This document shows positions 28,135 to 36,601 of a stretch of DNA of 64,000 bases, piece by piece. Numbering within the stretch: position 1 is the first letter of the stretch; each line of letters opens with the position of its first letter. The notes under the pieces were generated by a model. It worked only from the letters and a program-made list of their open reading frames with translations. It did not search any database and was not told the DNA's origin. The translations under genes were made by a program, and so were the position numbers. The DNA comes from Prado023 sp963818445 (GTDB lineage Bacteria > Actinomycetota > Actinomycetes > S36-B12 > CAIYMF01): NCBI GenBank assembly GCA_963818445.1, contig CAWFSG010000017.1:310001-374000 (forward strand). The letters are read 5' to 3'.

Positions 28135-29274
28135 ATGAGGAAGTCACTGGTCGCCATTGCGGCGGCATGCAGCTCATTGCTCATCCTGAGCGGCTGTTCC
28201 ACCGAGTCGGAAACCGCGACTGAGACCGCTGCTCCCGCCGCCAGCGGATCAGCCGCTGCCGCTGGTGGTCAGACCACCACCACGTGCGCCCCCGGCGACC
28301 GCATCGGCGTCTCGCTGCCCGCGCAGACGTCCGAGAACTGGACGCTGGCCAAGCAGCTGTTCGACGAGGGCCTGACCGCCGCCGGCTTCACCCCCGACGT
28401 GCAGTTCTCCGATGCTGCCTCGGCCGCAGCCTCGCAGCAGACCAAGATCGACAACATGCTGACCCAGAACGCCAAGGTCATCGTGATCGGCGCGGAGGAC
28501 GGCAAGCAGCTGACCGGTCAGGTCAGTGCCGCTGAGGCCGCGGGCGTCCCGGTCGTGGCCTACGACCGTCCGATCGACGCCGAGGGCACCGACTACTACA
28601 TCGCCTTCGACAACTTCAAGGTCGGCCAGCTGCAGGGCACCGCGCTGCTCGAGGGCCTGGCCAAGCTCAAGGGTGATGGCCCCTACAACATCGAGCTCTT
28701 CGCCGGTGCTGCCACCGACGCCAACGCGCCGGTGTTCTTCAACGGTGCGATGGACGTCCTGCAGCCGAAGATCGACGACGGCACGCTGATCGTGACCTCC
28801 GGGCAGACCACCTTCGACCAGGTCTCGACCGAGGGCTGGAAGAAGGAGAAGGCCCAGGAGCGCATGGAGAACCTGATCACCAAGTACTACAGCGATGGCA
28901 CCGACCTGTCGGGCGTCCTCTCGCCGAACGACCAGCTCGCTGAGGGCATCCTCAACGCTGCAACTGCCGCGAAGCTCACCCCGGTCGTGACCGGACAGGA
29001 CTCCGAGGTCGTCGCCGTGACCCGCGTCGCCGCGGGCGAGCAGTACTCGACGATCTACAAGGACACCCGCAAGCTGGTGGCCGAGAGCGTCGCGATGGTC
29101 GAGAAGATCTGCACCGGCGTGGTCTTCCCGACCACCGCCACCTTCACCTGGCCCGACAGCGGTCTCGAGATCCCGACGTACTACCTCGAGCCGCTGATCG
29201 TGACCTCCGAGAACGGCGAAGAGGTCTACGCGGACAACGCGGAGCTCCTCGCGGCGTTCAAGGCCGGTATGTGA
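28135..29274 (+). CDS. Sugar-binding lipoprotein of CUT2 transporter (ChvE-like)
   Basis: A strong Shine-Dalgarno (AAAGGAGAAA) precedes ATG 28135. The signal peptide ends in the lipobox LSGC with lipid-modified Cys at residue 21, followed by a Thr/Glu/Ala linker. The mature part is a type I periplasmic-binding fold: RIGVSLPAQTSENW, PVVAYDRPI, FDNFKVGQLQG, IELFAGAATDANAP, GVLSPND and TGQDSEVVAV, which match ChvE-type multiple monosaccharide (arabinose, galactose, glucose) binding proteins. It is last in the operon and followed by a GC-rich terminator hairpin. The paralogue at 52849 keeps the same blocks but is placed first in its operon. Confidence 0.92.
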   Translation: MRKSLVAIAAACSSLLILSGCSTESETATETAAPAASGSAAAAGGQTTTTCAPGDRIGVSLPAQTSENWTLAKQLFDEGLTAAGFTPDVQFSDAASAAASQQTKIDNMLTQNAKVIVIGAEDGKQLTGQVSAAEAAGVPVVAYDRPIDAEGTDYYIAFDNFKVGQLQGTALLEGLAKLKGDGPYNIELFAGAATDANAPVFFNGAMDVLQPKIDDGTLIVTSGQTTFDQVSTEGWKKEKAQERMENLITKYYSDGTDLSGVLSPNDQLAEGILNAATAAKLTPVVTGQDSEVVAVTRVAAGEQYSTIYKDTRKLVAESVAMVEKICTGVVFPTTATFTWPDSGLEIPTYYLEPLIVTSENGEEVYADNAELLAAFKAGM

Positions 29275-29338
29275 CCCAGGGCTAGCCCTGACAGGGCACC
29301 GGGTCCTCGTGGCCCGATGACCTGATCTGCACCACCCG

Positions 29339-29376
29339 CTGGGGTGGGGTCCTCCGCAGGGAGGGCTCCACCCCAG
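29339..29376 (+). terminator. Terminator-like hairpin after sugar transporter operon
   Basis: CTGGGGTGG (29339-29347) pairs with CCACCCCAG (29368-29376) around a 20-base loop, 64 bases after the binding-protein stop and before the DinB-like gene. There is no T-run. Confidence 0.55.
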
Positions 29377-29417
29377 TAGCATTCCCAGCGCCAGCGACCG
29401 CGCGAGAGGAACCCGAC

Positions 29418-29912
29418 ATGTCGTCCGAGAGCATCCCCGCATCACAGCGATCGGCTGACCTGGCGCAGCGCGTCGGCGCCTACCGGGCCGCCACGGAGCA
29501 GTTCCTCACTGTCGCTGGGGGGCTCTCCGGGGGTGACCTCGACCGGTGCCCGCCCGAGCCCGACGGCTGGACCCCCCGGATGGTGATCCACCACGTCGCC
29601 GACTCCGAGACCAACTCCTACGTCCGGCTGCGACGGCTTCTGGCCGAGCCCGCCGGTACCGCCATCCAGGGGTACGACGAGGCCCAGTGGGCCCGATCAC
29701 TGCACTACGACCGTCCCGTGGCGCTGTCGCTGGCAGTGTTCCGAGCGGTGCGTGACTCGAGCGCGGAGCTGCTGGACCTGATCACGGCCGACGACTTGGC
29801 CCGTGCCGGCGTGCACAGCGAGTCAGGGCCCTACACGTTGGCCGACTGGCTCGACACCTACGTCGCGCATGCCCGCGACCACGCCGAGCAGATCCGCGCC
29901 GCGCTGGGCTGA
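29418..29912 (+). CDS. DinB-like four-helix protein
   Basis: This 164-residue protein has four predicted helices. The metal-type His residues are in MVIHHVADSE (about residues 57-66) and in YVAHARDHAEQIRAAL at the C-terminus, which is the DinB/YfiT pattern. Proteins of this fold include thiol-dependent S-transferases and metal hydrolases using bacillithiol or mycothiol. The precise role is unknown. A Shine-Dalgarno (AGAGGAAC) precedes ATG 29418. It is convergent with the exonuclease gene ending at 29936, with a 23-bp gap, and appears to be a single-gene unit. Confidence 0.8.
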   Translation: MSSESIPASQRSADLAQRVGAYRAATEQFLTVAGGLSGGDLDRCPPEPDGWTPRMVIHHVADSETNSYVRLRRLLAEPAGTAIQGYDEAQWARSLHYDRPVALSLAVFRAVRDSSAELLDLITADDLARAGVHSESGPYTLADWLDTYVAHARDHAEQIRAALG

Positions 29913-29935
29913 GGCCACCGGGCAGAGGTCGGGCG

Positions 29936-31321
29936 CTACGAGCCCACGGCTGCGATCCGGCCGGCCAGGTCCGTGGCGGCCGATGCCCGCCGGGCGTCGC
30001 CGAGGGTGTGGATCCCCCGCTCCCTGAGCAGCGGGATCATCCGGACCAGCACCTCTGCGGTGGCCAGCGCATCCCCGAGCGCGGTGTGCCGGCCGATGAC
30101 CTCGACGCCGAACCGCGCGCACACGCCGTCCAGGCCGTGCCGGGCGTCGGGGTCGGGATCCAGGACCGCGGACAGCATCATCGTGTCCAGGCTCAACGGT
30201 TCCAGGGTGATCCCGGCCTCGGCGGCTGGTGGTGCGAGGAACCCGAGGTCGAACGCCAGGTGATGACCGACCAGCACCGAGTCCGCGGCGTAGTCGGCGA
30301 AGTCCGTGAGCACCACGGCACCGCTCGGCGCGTCGGCCACCAGCTCGTCGCTGATCCCGTGGAACCTCGTCGAGGACTCCGGGATGTGCTTGCCGGGGTT
30401 CACCAGGGCGTCGAAGGTGTCGTCGGCGCGAACGTGTGCGCCGTCCACCCGGACTGCCCCGAGGGCGATCAGGCGGTCGCCGGCCTCGGAGTGCAGGCCG
30501 GTCGTCTCGCAGTCCAGGACCGTGAAGACGATCTGCTCCAGCGGCGTGGCCAGCCACTGCTCCCGGGAGATCCCCGGCCGGCTGGGGCGCGCGACGTCGA
30601 CCGACAGCCCGACGTGCGGCCCGGCCAGGTCCTCACCGGGCTCGCCGATGATCAGGACCATCCCCGGCTCGTCCGGGCCAGTGATGCGGGCCAGCCGGAT
30701 CGGGGTGCCGGCCACCACTGCGCGGGGACGCTCCCCGGCCAGCGCACGCATCAACAGCGGCGTCAGGTCCTCGGCGTCGAACACGCCGAAGATGCTGCGA
30801 CCGGCGGCGATCCGCGAGCGCGAGACCAACATCCGGCGGGCGGCGGGGTTCACCAGCAGGATCCGGCCGCTGTCGTCGACGACTCCCACGGGGACGTCGA
30901 GGCCGGTCAGCACCGCGAACAGGACATCACGCTCGCGGGTGAGCTCGGCGTGCGCGTTGTCCAGCTGCTCGGTGAGCCGGTCCTCGGCCGTGGAGTGCCG
31001 CTCGGCCAGCACGTTCACCGCCCGTTCCACTGCTGTGGCTCCTGCCAGGCGGTGCGCCGGGTTCACCGTGGCGATGATCTCGATGTCGGCGGCCTGCCGC
31101 GCGTCGTGGCGCTGCTCGGAGCGCCACGTGCTCCAGGCCACCCAGCCGATCCCGGCGACGAGCACGACCAGGCCCAGAGCCAGGACCAGCCACTGGGTGC
31201 CGAGTGTGTCGAGCAGGGCGTGCCGGGATCCCGCGGGCAGGTCCGCCAGGACCACGGCCACCGTCAGGCCGGGCACGAGGGTTGCGATCGCGATGAGCAC
31301 GAGGACCCGCCACCTGGTCAC
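29936..31321 (-). CDS. Membrane-anchored PAS-DEDDh exonuclease (DnaQ-like)
   Basis: This 461-residue protein has two N-terminal membrane segments (about residues 5-27 and 43-64), a helical linker, and a PAS-like sensor region (VLFAVLTGLDVPVGVVDDSG, ILLVNPAARRML; about residues 130-230). The C-terminal 3'-5' exonuclease domain has DEDDh motifs: FTVLDCETTG, VGHHLAFDLGFL and HTALGDALAT. A sensor kinase-like front end on an exonuclease is unusual. It follows the DUF294 gene by 34 bases and probably ends the LytS/LytTR-SSS operon. Start is GTG 31321 with GGAGG upstream. The substrate (DNA or RNA) is unknown. Confidence 0.85.
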   Translation of the reverse strand: MTRWRVLVLIAIATLVPGLTVAVVLADLPAGSRHALLDTLGTQWLVLALGLVVLVAGIGWVAWSTWRSEQRHDARQAADIEIIATVNPAHRLAGATAVERAVNVLAERHSTAEDRLTEQLDNAHAELTRERDVLFAVLTGLDVPVGVVDDSGRILLVNPAARRMLVSRSRIAAGRSIFGVFDAEDLTPLLMRALAGERPRAVVAGTPIRLARITGPDEPGMVLIIGEPGEDLAGPHVGLSVDVARPSRPGISREQWLATPLEQIVFTVLDCETTGLHSEAGDRLIALGAVRVDGAHVRADDTFDALVNPGKHIPESSTRFHGISDELVADAPSGAVVLTDFADYAADSVLVGHHLAFDLGFLAPPAAEAGITLEPLSLDTMMLSAVLDPDPDARHGLDGVCARFGVEVIGRHTALGDALATAEVLVRMIPLLRERGIHTLGDARRASAATDLAGRIAAVGS

Positions 31322-31355
31322 GACCCACCTCCGGGGGAGTTCGATCGGGGCTTGT

Positions 31356-32348
31356 TCACAGGTCGGTCCGGTATCTCACGGCCGTCACCGACTGGGCTGC
31401 GCGCACGGCGCGGAAGGACTCCCGCAGGGCCGCCCGGTCGTCGTCGGTGAGGTCCTCGACGACAACCACGTCCGAGAGGGGGAGCCCGGCTCGGACCTGG
31501 GCCACCTGGGCAGTGAGCCGCAGTCGGGTCAGCACCTCGAAGCCATCGGACAGCCGCCCGATGAGCTCCTGGGACAGGAGGCCGGCCTCGGCCGTGGCGG
31601 CCAGCCGATCCCGCGTGGTGACAGCGCCGGACCGCGCATCCAGCCCGTAGAGCCGGGCCAGCAGGACGAGGGGCGCCAGGCCCGTCCGCTTGAGGTCGAC
31701 AGGTCCATGGGGCAGCCGGCCGAAGGCGTTCAGGGCCGTGGGGAACGACGTGGCCGCGACTGCCAGCCCGTGCAGCAGCCGCGGTGAGTCCGCGCCGCCC
31801 AGGAGCACGTCGGTGGCCGGCGCGATGTCGAGGTCCCCGACGAGCCCGCGCAGGTCGAGGAAGACGTCGGTGTCCAGGACCGCCTCAGGCGTGGGAGCGT
31901 CGATCCGGTGCCGAGCCTGGGTCACCCAGTCGGACAGGCCCAGCGACCAGCGGTCGGCCATGTACCCGCCGTCGCACGGCCGCATCCCGAACTCGGTCAG
32001 CCCGGTGATCACCTCGGCTGCAAGGTCGGTGGCGTAGCTGCTGCCGGCGGCTCGGGCGGTGTCCCACAGGAGCGCGTGGTCCTGGTCGCTGGCGCAATGC
32101 AGCTCGGCCCGGGCGTGCGACCCGAGAGCCACCCACGCGAACCGTCCCGGCGGTGGGCCGACCTGGTGCACGAAGCCGTCGACGAGGTCACGGGTGCGCT
32201 GGTCGGCGGCCAGCGACAGCGCGGTGCCAGCGCGAGCCCGCCCCGGGCTGCGCGTCGTCCACCGACGCCAGGGCGGCCGCGACGAGGTCGCTCACGGGCT
32301 CGACCCGGGCGGGACCCGGGGTCGCCGGCGGGCGTGATCCGCTCGGTC
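31356..32348 (-). pseudogene. DUF294 nucleotidyltransferase-like protein, two frame breaks near N-terminus
   Basis: ATG 32348 overlaps the stop of the SSS symporter gene (ATGA). After MTERITPAGDPG the protein signal shifts one base (EPVSDLVAAALASVDDAQPG) and again (SLAADQRTRDLVDGFVHQVG) into the long frame from 32171. There lies the GlnD-like nucleotidyltransferase signature FAWVALGSHARAELHCASDQDHAL, then YMADRWSLGLSDW and a helical DUF294 C-terminal domain. The family is often linked with symporters and CBS domains and may modify or sense partners; no function is proven. The breaks probably reflect sequence errors because the remaining 272-residue frame is perfect. Confidence 0.75.
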
Positions 32349-34089
32349 ATCGGCGCCCCTTCGCGGTCCAGGCCGGGTGCAGCCGGGCGGTCTCGGGCGT
32401 GTGCAGCCGGATCATCATCCGGTCCACGCCCGGGTGCAGGCGATGGCGGGTTGCCCTCGACACGAACACCATGGTCGCCAGGGCCAGGGGCATCGCCCAC
32501 GCCGCCGGTTGCGAGAGCAGCGCGTCGGGCCATCCCGTGAGGTCCGGCATCGCCGTCGAGACCGTGATCGCACACACCGCCAGCGTGCCGCCGAGGACGA
32601 GCCCGGCCGCGGCCCCGACGTCGGTCAGCCTGGGCCACCAGATCCCCAACAGGAGCAGGGGGCAGAAGGTGGCCGCTGCGACCGTGAACGCGAGGGCGAC
32701 GGCCTGGGCCAGGGGCAGGGCGCTGGCCAGGAGGCTCAGGACCAGCGGGGCGATCACGGCGGCGACGGCGGCAACCCGGAACGACCGGATCGGGTCGTGG
32801 ACCCATCGGCTGACGACGTCCTGGGCCAGCACCCCGGCGACGGTGACGGTCAGCCCGGTGGCGGTCGCGAGGAAGGCCGCGGCGGCCCCGGCGCAGACCA
32901 GGGCCGTGAGTGCCTGCCCGAGCGTGCCGCCGACCAGGGCCTGGGGCAGCAGCAGGACGACGGCGTCGGTCTGCCCGGTCATCAGCAGCTCCGGGGTGTA
33001 GACCCGCCCGAGCATCCCGAAGACCGAGGGGGACAGGTAGAACAGCCCGACCAGGCCGATCACGATGAGCGCGGTCCGACGAGCCTGACGCCCGTCGGGG
33101 TTCGTGTAGAACCGGACGAGCACGTGCGGCAGGCCCATCGTCCCGAGGAACAGCGCGACCATCAGCGCGTACGTGCGGTACATCGGGTGGGACTGGCCAC
33201 CCTGAAGGGGCTGACCCCAGGCGGCGCCAGTCGTCGCGGGAGTGGTCGACAGGTGCGGGACGGCGGCCCCGGCGGGGAAGGTGATCGTCGCGCCCGAGTC
33301 GATCCGGTGGGTTCCCAGGGTCAGGTCCACCTCGCCCGCTGCCGGAACCCCGTCGATCGTCCCGTCGGCCTGGACGCGCACCGGATCGGTCACGGTGATG
33401 ACGATGTCGGTGCCCACCGGGACGGTGGTCTCCACGGGGAACGTCGGGACCTCGTCGACCAGGGCCGACGGTCCGCCGTCCACCCGCCAGGCGGCCAGCA
33501 GGAACAGCGCGGGCACCATGATCGCCACCAGCTTCAGCCAGTACTGGAACCCCTGGACCAGCGTGACGCTGCGCATCCCGCCGCCGACGATCACGACCAG
33601 CACCGTCAGCGCGACGAGGACGCCGCCGAGCCAGATGGGCGTTCCCAGGATGGTCTGCAGCGCGCGCCCCGCCCCCTGCAGCTGGGGCACGACATAGAGC
33701 CATCCGATGACCACGACCAGCACGCTGGCGGCCAGGCGCACCGCCGAGGACCGCAGTCGCGCCTCGCAGAAGTCGGGCAGGGTGTAGGCGCCCGACCGGC
33801 GCAGGGGGGCCGAGACCAGCGCCAGGAGCAGCACGTACCCCACGGCGTAGCCGACCGGGAACCAGACCGAATCGGCGCCGCCGACCATGATCAGCCCGGC
33901 GACGCCCAGGAACGATGCCGCCGACAGGTACTCCCCGGAGATCGCTGAGGCGTTCCACCACGCGGGCACCGATCGGGCCGCGACGTAGAAGTCGCCCGTC
34001 GTCCGGGCGACCCGGGAGCTGAACCCGGCCAGGACGATCGTCGCCACGACGGTGGCAGTCATGCCGGCGATCACCGCCGCGCTGCTCAT
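32347..34089 (-). CDS. Sodium:solute symporter (SSS family)
   Basis: This 580-residue polytopic protein starts at ATG 34089, overlapping the stop of the small membrane protein gene. It has about 13 hydrophobic segments. The SSS sodium-site blocks are present: FYVAARSVPAWWNASAISGEYLSAASFLG, MYRTYALMVALFLGTMGLPHVLVRFYTNPDGRQARR and ATATGLTVTVAGVLAQDV. A long extracytoplasmic insert (about residues 230-310) distinguishes it from the ActP at 38803. Substrate is probably a monocarboxylate or other small organic acid. It is coupled to a LytS/LytTR pair, which suggests induction by its substrate. Confidence 0.88.
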   Translation of the reverse strand: MSSAAVIAGMTATVVATIVLAGFSSRVARTTGDFYVAARSVPAWWNASAISGEYLSAASFLGVAGLIMVGGADSVWFPVGYAVGYVLLLALVSAPLRRSGAYTLPDFCEARLRSSAVRLAASVLVVVIGWLYVVPQLQGAGRALQTILGTPIWLGGVLVALTVLVVIVGGGMRSVTLVQGFQYWLKLVAIMVPALFLLAAWRVDGGPSALVDEVPTFPVETTVPVGTDIVITVTDPVRVQADGTIDGVPAAGEVDLTLGTHRIDSGATITFPAGAAVPHLSTTPATTGAAWGQPLQGGQSHPMYRTYALMVALFLGTMGLPHVLVRFYTNPDGRQARRTALIVIGLVGLFYLSPSVFGMLGRVYTPELLMTGQTDAVVLLLPQALVGGTLGQALTALVCAGAAAAFLATATGLTVTVAGVLAQDVVSRWVHDPIRSFRVAAVAAVIAPLVLSLLASALPLAQAVALAFTVAAATFCPLLLLGIWWPRLTDVGAAAGLVLGGTLAVCAITVSTAMPDLTGWPDALLSQPAAWAMPLALATMVFVSRATRHRLHPGVDRMMIRLHTPETARLHPAWTAKGRR

Positions 34090-34463
34090 CGCCCCTCCAC
34101 CAGGTCCGTGAACTGCTCCTCGTTGCGCTCGGCGTGGCGGATGTACCACCAGCCGACCCCCAGGATCGCCGGATACACGAGGAACCCCAGGAGCAGCCAC
34201 CACAGCGGCAGCGGCCCCACCTGCAGCGCGCGCACCCCGGGCACCAGCCCGAAGAGCAGGGGGAGCGCGGCGAGTGGGACGACGACCACAGCCACGGTCG
34301 ACAGGCCCAGGAGCAGCTGGGTGCGGATCAGGGCCCGCACGTACACGACCCCGACGCGTGTCTGCTGGTCGATGTCCTCGACCGCGGAGCGGCGGGTGCG
34401 CCTGCGGACGTCGCGACGTGGCCCGGTGATGACCTCACGGCGGGGTCGCTGGCCGTCGGTCAT
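34086..34463 (-). CDS. Small two-helix membrane protein, symporter partner (DUF485/small-subunit-like)
   Basis: This 125-residue protein has a basic N-terminus (residues 1-30), two membrane helices (about 50-75 and 84-107) and an acidic C-terminal tail (HAERNEEQFTDLVEGR). The pattern WWYIRHAERNE resembles the small proteins that accompany SSS symporters, such as DUF485 or symporter small subunits. The start overlaps the LytTR gene stop and the stop overlaps the symporter start, so all three are translationally coupled. Its longer open frame to 34739 is not coding. The role is inferred from position only. Confidence 0.75.
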   Translation of the reverse strand: MTDGQRPRREVITGPRRDVRRRTRRSAVEDIDQQTRVGVVYVRALIRTQLLLGLSTVAVVVVPLAALPLLFGLVPGVRALQVGPLPLWWLLLGFLVYPAILGVGWWYIRHAERNEEQFTDLVEGR

Positions 34464-35332
34464 GCGCTGCCGTCCTGGCTCGGCCCGGCAGGCTCGCGGT
34501 CCAGGCGGTGGCGCTGCACGAGAGCTGCGCGCACCTCCGGCGTGAACCGTCGGCTCACGGGGACCGTCTGCCCGGCGCCGAGATCCACCGACACCCGACC
34601 GGCAGCGGTGCGCAGCGCCTCGACGAACGCGGAGTTGACCAGGAACCGCCGATGGACGCGCACGAACCCAGCCGGCTCCCAGCGCTCCTCGAGGCTGGCC
34701 AGCGGGACCCGTACGAGGTGGCCCCCGGAGCGGGTGCACAGCCGGACGTAGTCGCGCTGGGCCTCGACGTAGACGATGTCGGAGCGGCGGATGTAGCGGG
34801 TGACGCCACCGAGCTCGACGGCGATCGTCTCGTCGGCCGGCGGGCCGGCCACATCGGGGGCCGCAGGTGCCTCGTGCCCGGTCGACTGCCCAGCATCGGC
34901 CGAGGATCCGGCGCCCTCACGGTCGGTCCCGGCGCGCCGGGCCTCGATGGCCGCGCCCACCCGGGTCAGGGCGAGGGCGAGCCGCTCGGCGCGGATCGGC
35001 TTGAGCAGGTAGTCCACGGCGGCCACCTCGAAGGCGTCCACGGCGTGGTTGTCGTAGGCGGTGACGAACACCACCGGCGGGGGGGCGGCGAAGCGCGTCA
35101 GGATCCCGGCCAGGGCCAGGCCGTCGATGCCGGGCATCCGGATGTCGAGGAACACCGCGTCGAACTCGGCCGTCTGCAGGGCGGCCAGCGCCTCTGCGGC
35201 ACTGCCGCAGGGGGTCACCTCGGCGACCGCCCCGGAGCGCTCGAGGAGGTAGGTCAGCTCGCCGAGCGCCGGCGGCTCGTCGTCGACGGCCAGCACACGC
35301 AGGCCGGTCGGCGCCGCGATCTGATCACTCAT
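34460..35332 (-). CDS. LytTR-family response regulator
   Basis: This 290-residue protein starts at ATG 35332, overlapping the kinase gene by 8 bases. Its receiver domain (residues 11-125) has acidic pair DDE at 17-19, phosphoacceptor Asp at 63 (FLDIRMPG) and Lys in YLLKPI. After a Ser/Gly/Ala/Pro linker of about 50 residues comes a LytTR DNA-binding domain (RYIRRSDIVYVEAQRDYVRL, VRVHRRFLVN). LytTR domains bind direct repeats in promoters of transport and virulence genes. The partner is the adjacent LytS-type kinase. The likely target is the SSS symporter operon or acs. Confidence 0.9.
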   Translation of the reverse strand: MSDQIAAPTGLRVLAVDDEPPALGELTYLLERSGAVAEVTPCGSAAEALAALQTAEFDAVFLDIRMPGIDGLALAGILTRFAAPPPVVFVTAYDNHAVDAFEVAAVDYLLKPIRAERLALALTRVGAAIEARRAGTDREGAGSSADAGQSTGHEAPAAPDVAGPPADETIAVELGGVTRYIRRSDIVYVEAQRDYVRLCTRSGGHLVRVPLASLEERWEPAGFVRVHRRFLVNSAFVEALRTAAGRVSVDLGAGQTVPVSRRFTPEVRAALVQRHRLDREPAGPSQDGSA

Positions 35333-36503
35333 CGACGGCCACCGCCTCGGCGTACTTGGGGATCCGCATGGTGATCCGCGTTCCCGCCCCGGGGGCGGTC
35401 TCCACGACCAGTCCCCGGTCGTCGCCGAAGGTGCTGCGCAGCCGCTCGTCGACGTTGGCCAGCCCGACATGGTCGCCGGGGTCCCCGGACAGGCTGCGCC
35501 GGACCACCGCGGGGTCGATTCCGGCGCCGTCGTCCTCGACGCTGATCAGGGCGTCGGCGCCGCGGTCCCGCGCCGTGATCGTGATGGTCCCGGGCCCGTC
35601 GGAGTTCTCGAAGCCGTGGCGGACGGCGTTCTCCACGAGCGGCTGGATGCACAGGAAGGGGATCCGCACGCCCACCACCTCGGGGTCCACCCGCAGGGCC
35701 ACCGTCAGCCGGTCGCCGAACCGCGCCTGTTCCAGCAGCAGGTACTGCTCGATCGAGTGCAGCTCCTCGGCCAGGGTCGTGAACCGGCCGTGGGAGCGGA
35801 AGCTGTACCGGGTGAAGTCCGCGAAGTCGAGCAGGAGGTCGCGGGCGCGGTCGGGGTCGGTGCGCACGAAGGAGGCGATCGCGGTCAGGGAGTTGTAGAC
35901 GAAGTGCGGTGAGATCTGGGCGCGCAGCACGCGCACCTCCGCCTCGGCCGAGCGTGCCCGGGTCCGGTCCAGCTCCGCGAGGTCCAGCTGCCCGGAGGCG
36001 AACACCGCCACCTCCTCGACCGCGCGGACCATCGCGGGCCCAGCCGGCTGCGCGGAGTAGGCCACGAGTGCCCCGATCACGATGTCGTCGGAGGTGAGCG
36101 GTGCCGCGACCCCGCTGCGCATGAGCTCCGAGACCTCCCTGGCCTGGGTCGCGCTCAGCACCACGGCGGTGCCTGACTCCAGGGCCAGTGCCGCATGCGC
36201 CAGTGCCGCTGATCCCTGGCGCTCGCCGACTCCGTCCCAGGCCAGCACCTCGACGCGGTCCGTGATCGCCAGCGCCTCGACCCCGAGCAGGGTGCGCAGG
36301 TGCTTGGCCGAGCGTGGGGCCGACCCCGCGGTGAGCCCACCACGCAGGGGCGGTGCGGCCAGGCTGGCCAGGTGCAGCGTCCGGTAGGTGGCCATGTCGC
36401 CCTCGGACCCCAGCCGCGCTCGCCCTCGGACGGCTCGGGCAAGCAGCACCCCCAGCACGATCGCCCCGGCGATCGCTGCGACCGCGAGCACCCAGTCACC
36501 CAC
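35325..36503 (-). CDS. LytS/YehU-type sensor histidine kinase
   Basis: This 392-residue protein has one N-terminal membrane helix (residues 3-23), a GAF-like sensor region (about 43-175), then the His-kinase PF06580 block AQISPHFVYNSL with phosphorylated His200, FCIQPLVENAVRHG as the N box and DDGAGI plus GLANVDERL as the ATP lid. It is a single-helix version of the usual multi-helix LytS, so signal sensing is probably cytoplasmic or at the membrane face. Start GTG 36503. It heads the five-to-six-gene operon that ends with the exonuclease. A hairpin (36529-36576) separates it from the acs gene upstream. Confidence 0.9.
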   Translation of the reverse strand: MGDWVLAVAAIAGAIVLGVLLARAVRGRARLGSEGDMATYRTLHLASLAAPPLRGGLTAGSAPRSAKHLRTLLGVEALAITDRVEVLAWDGVGERQGSAALAHAALALESGTAVVLSATQAREVSELMRSGVAAPLTSDDIVIGALVAYSAQPAGPAMVRAVEEVAVFASGQLDLAELDRTRARSAEAEVRVLRAQISPHFVYNSLTAIASFVRTDPDRARDLLLDFADFTRYSFRSHGRFTTLAEELHSIEQYLLLEQARFGDRLTVALRVDPEVVGVRIPFLCIQPLVENAVRHGFENSDGPGTITITARDRGADALISVEDDGAGIDPAVVRRSLSGDPGDHVGLANVDERLRSTFGDDRGLVVETAPGAGTRITMRIPKYAEAVAVDE

Positions 36504-36528
36504 GGCCGCACGCTATCGGCCACCCGCT

Positions 36529-36576
36529 GCTGTGTCATGGATCCGGCCACCAGACGGACCGAATCGATGACACAGC
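36529..36576 (-). terminator. 18-bp imperfect hairpin between acs and kinase genes
   Basis: GCTGTGTCATGGATCCGG (36529-36546) pairs with 36559-36576 in 16 of 18 positions around a 12-base loop. It lies 25 bases after the acs stop and 26 before the kinase start, so it can end acs transcription. It is also one of several word-repeat hairpins in the window. Confidence 0.6.
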
Positions 36577-36601
36577 GGGCGTCGGCGGGGTCGGGGCGGC
36601 G

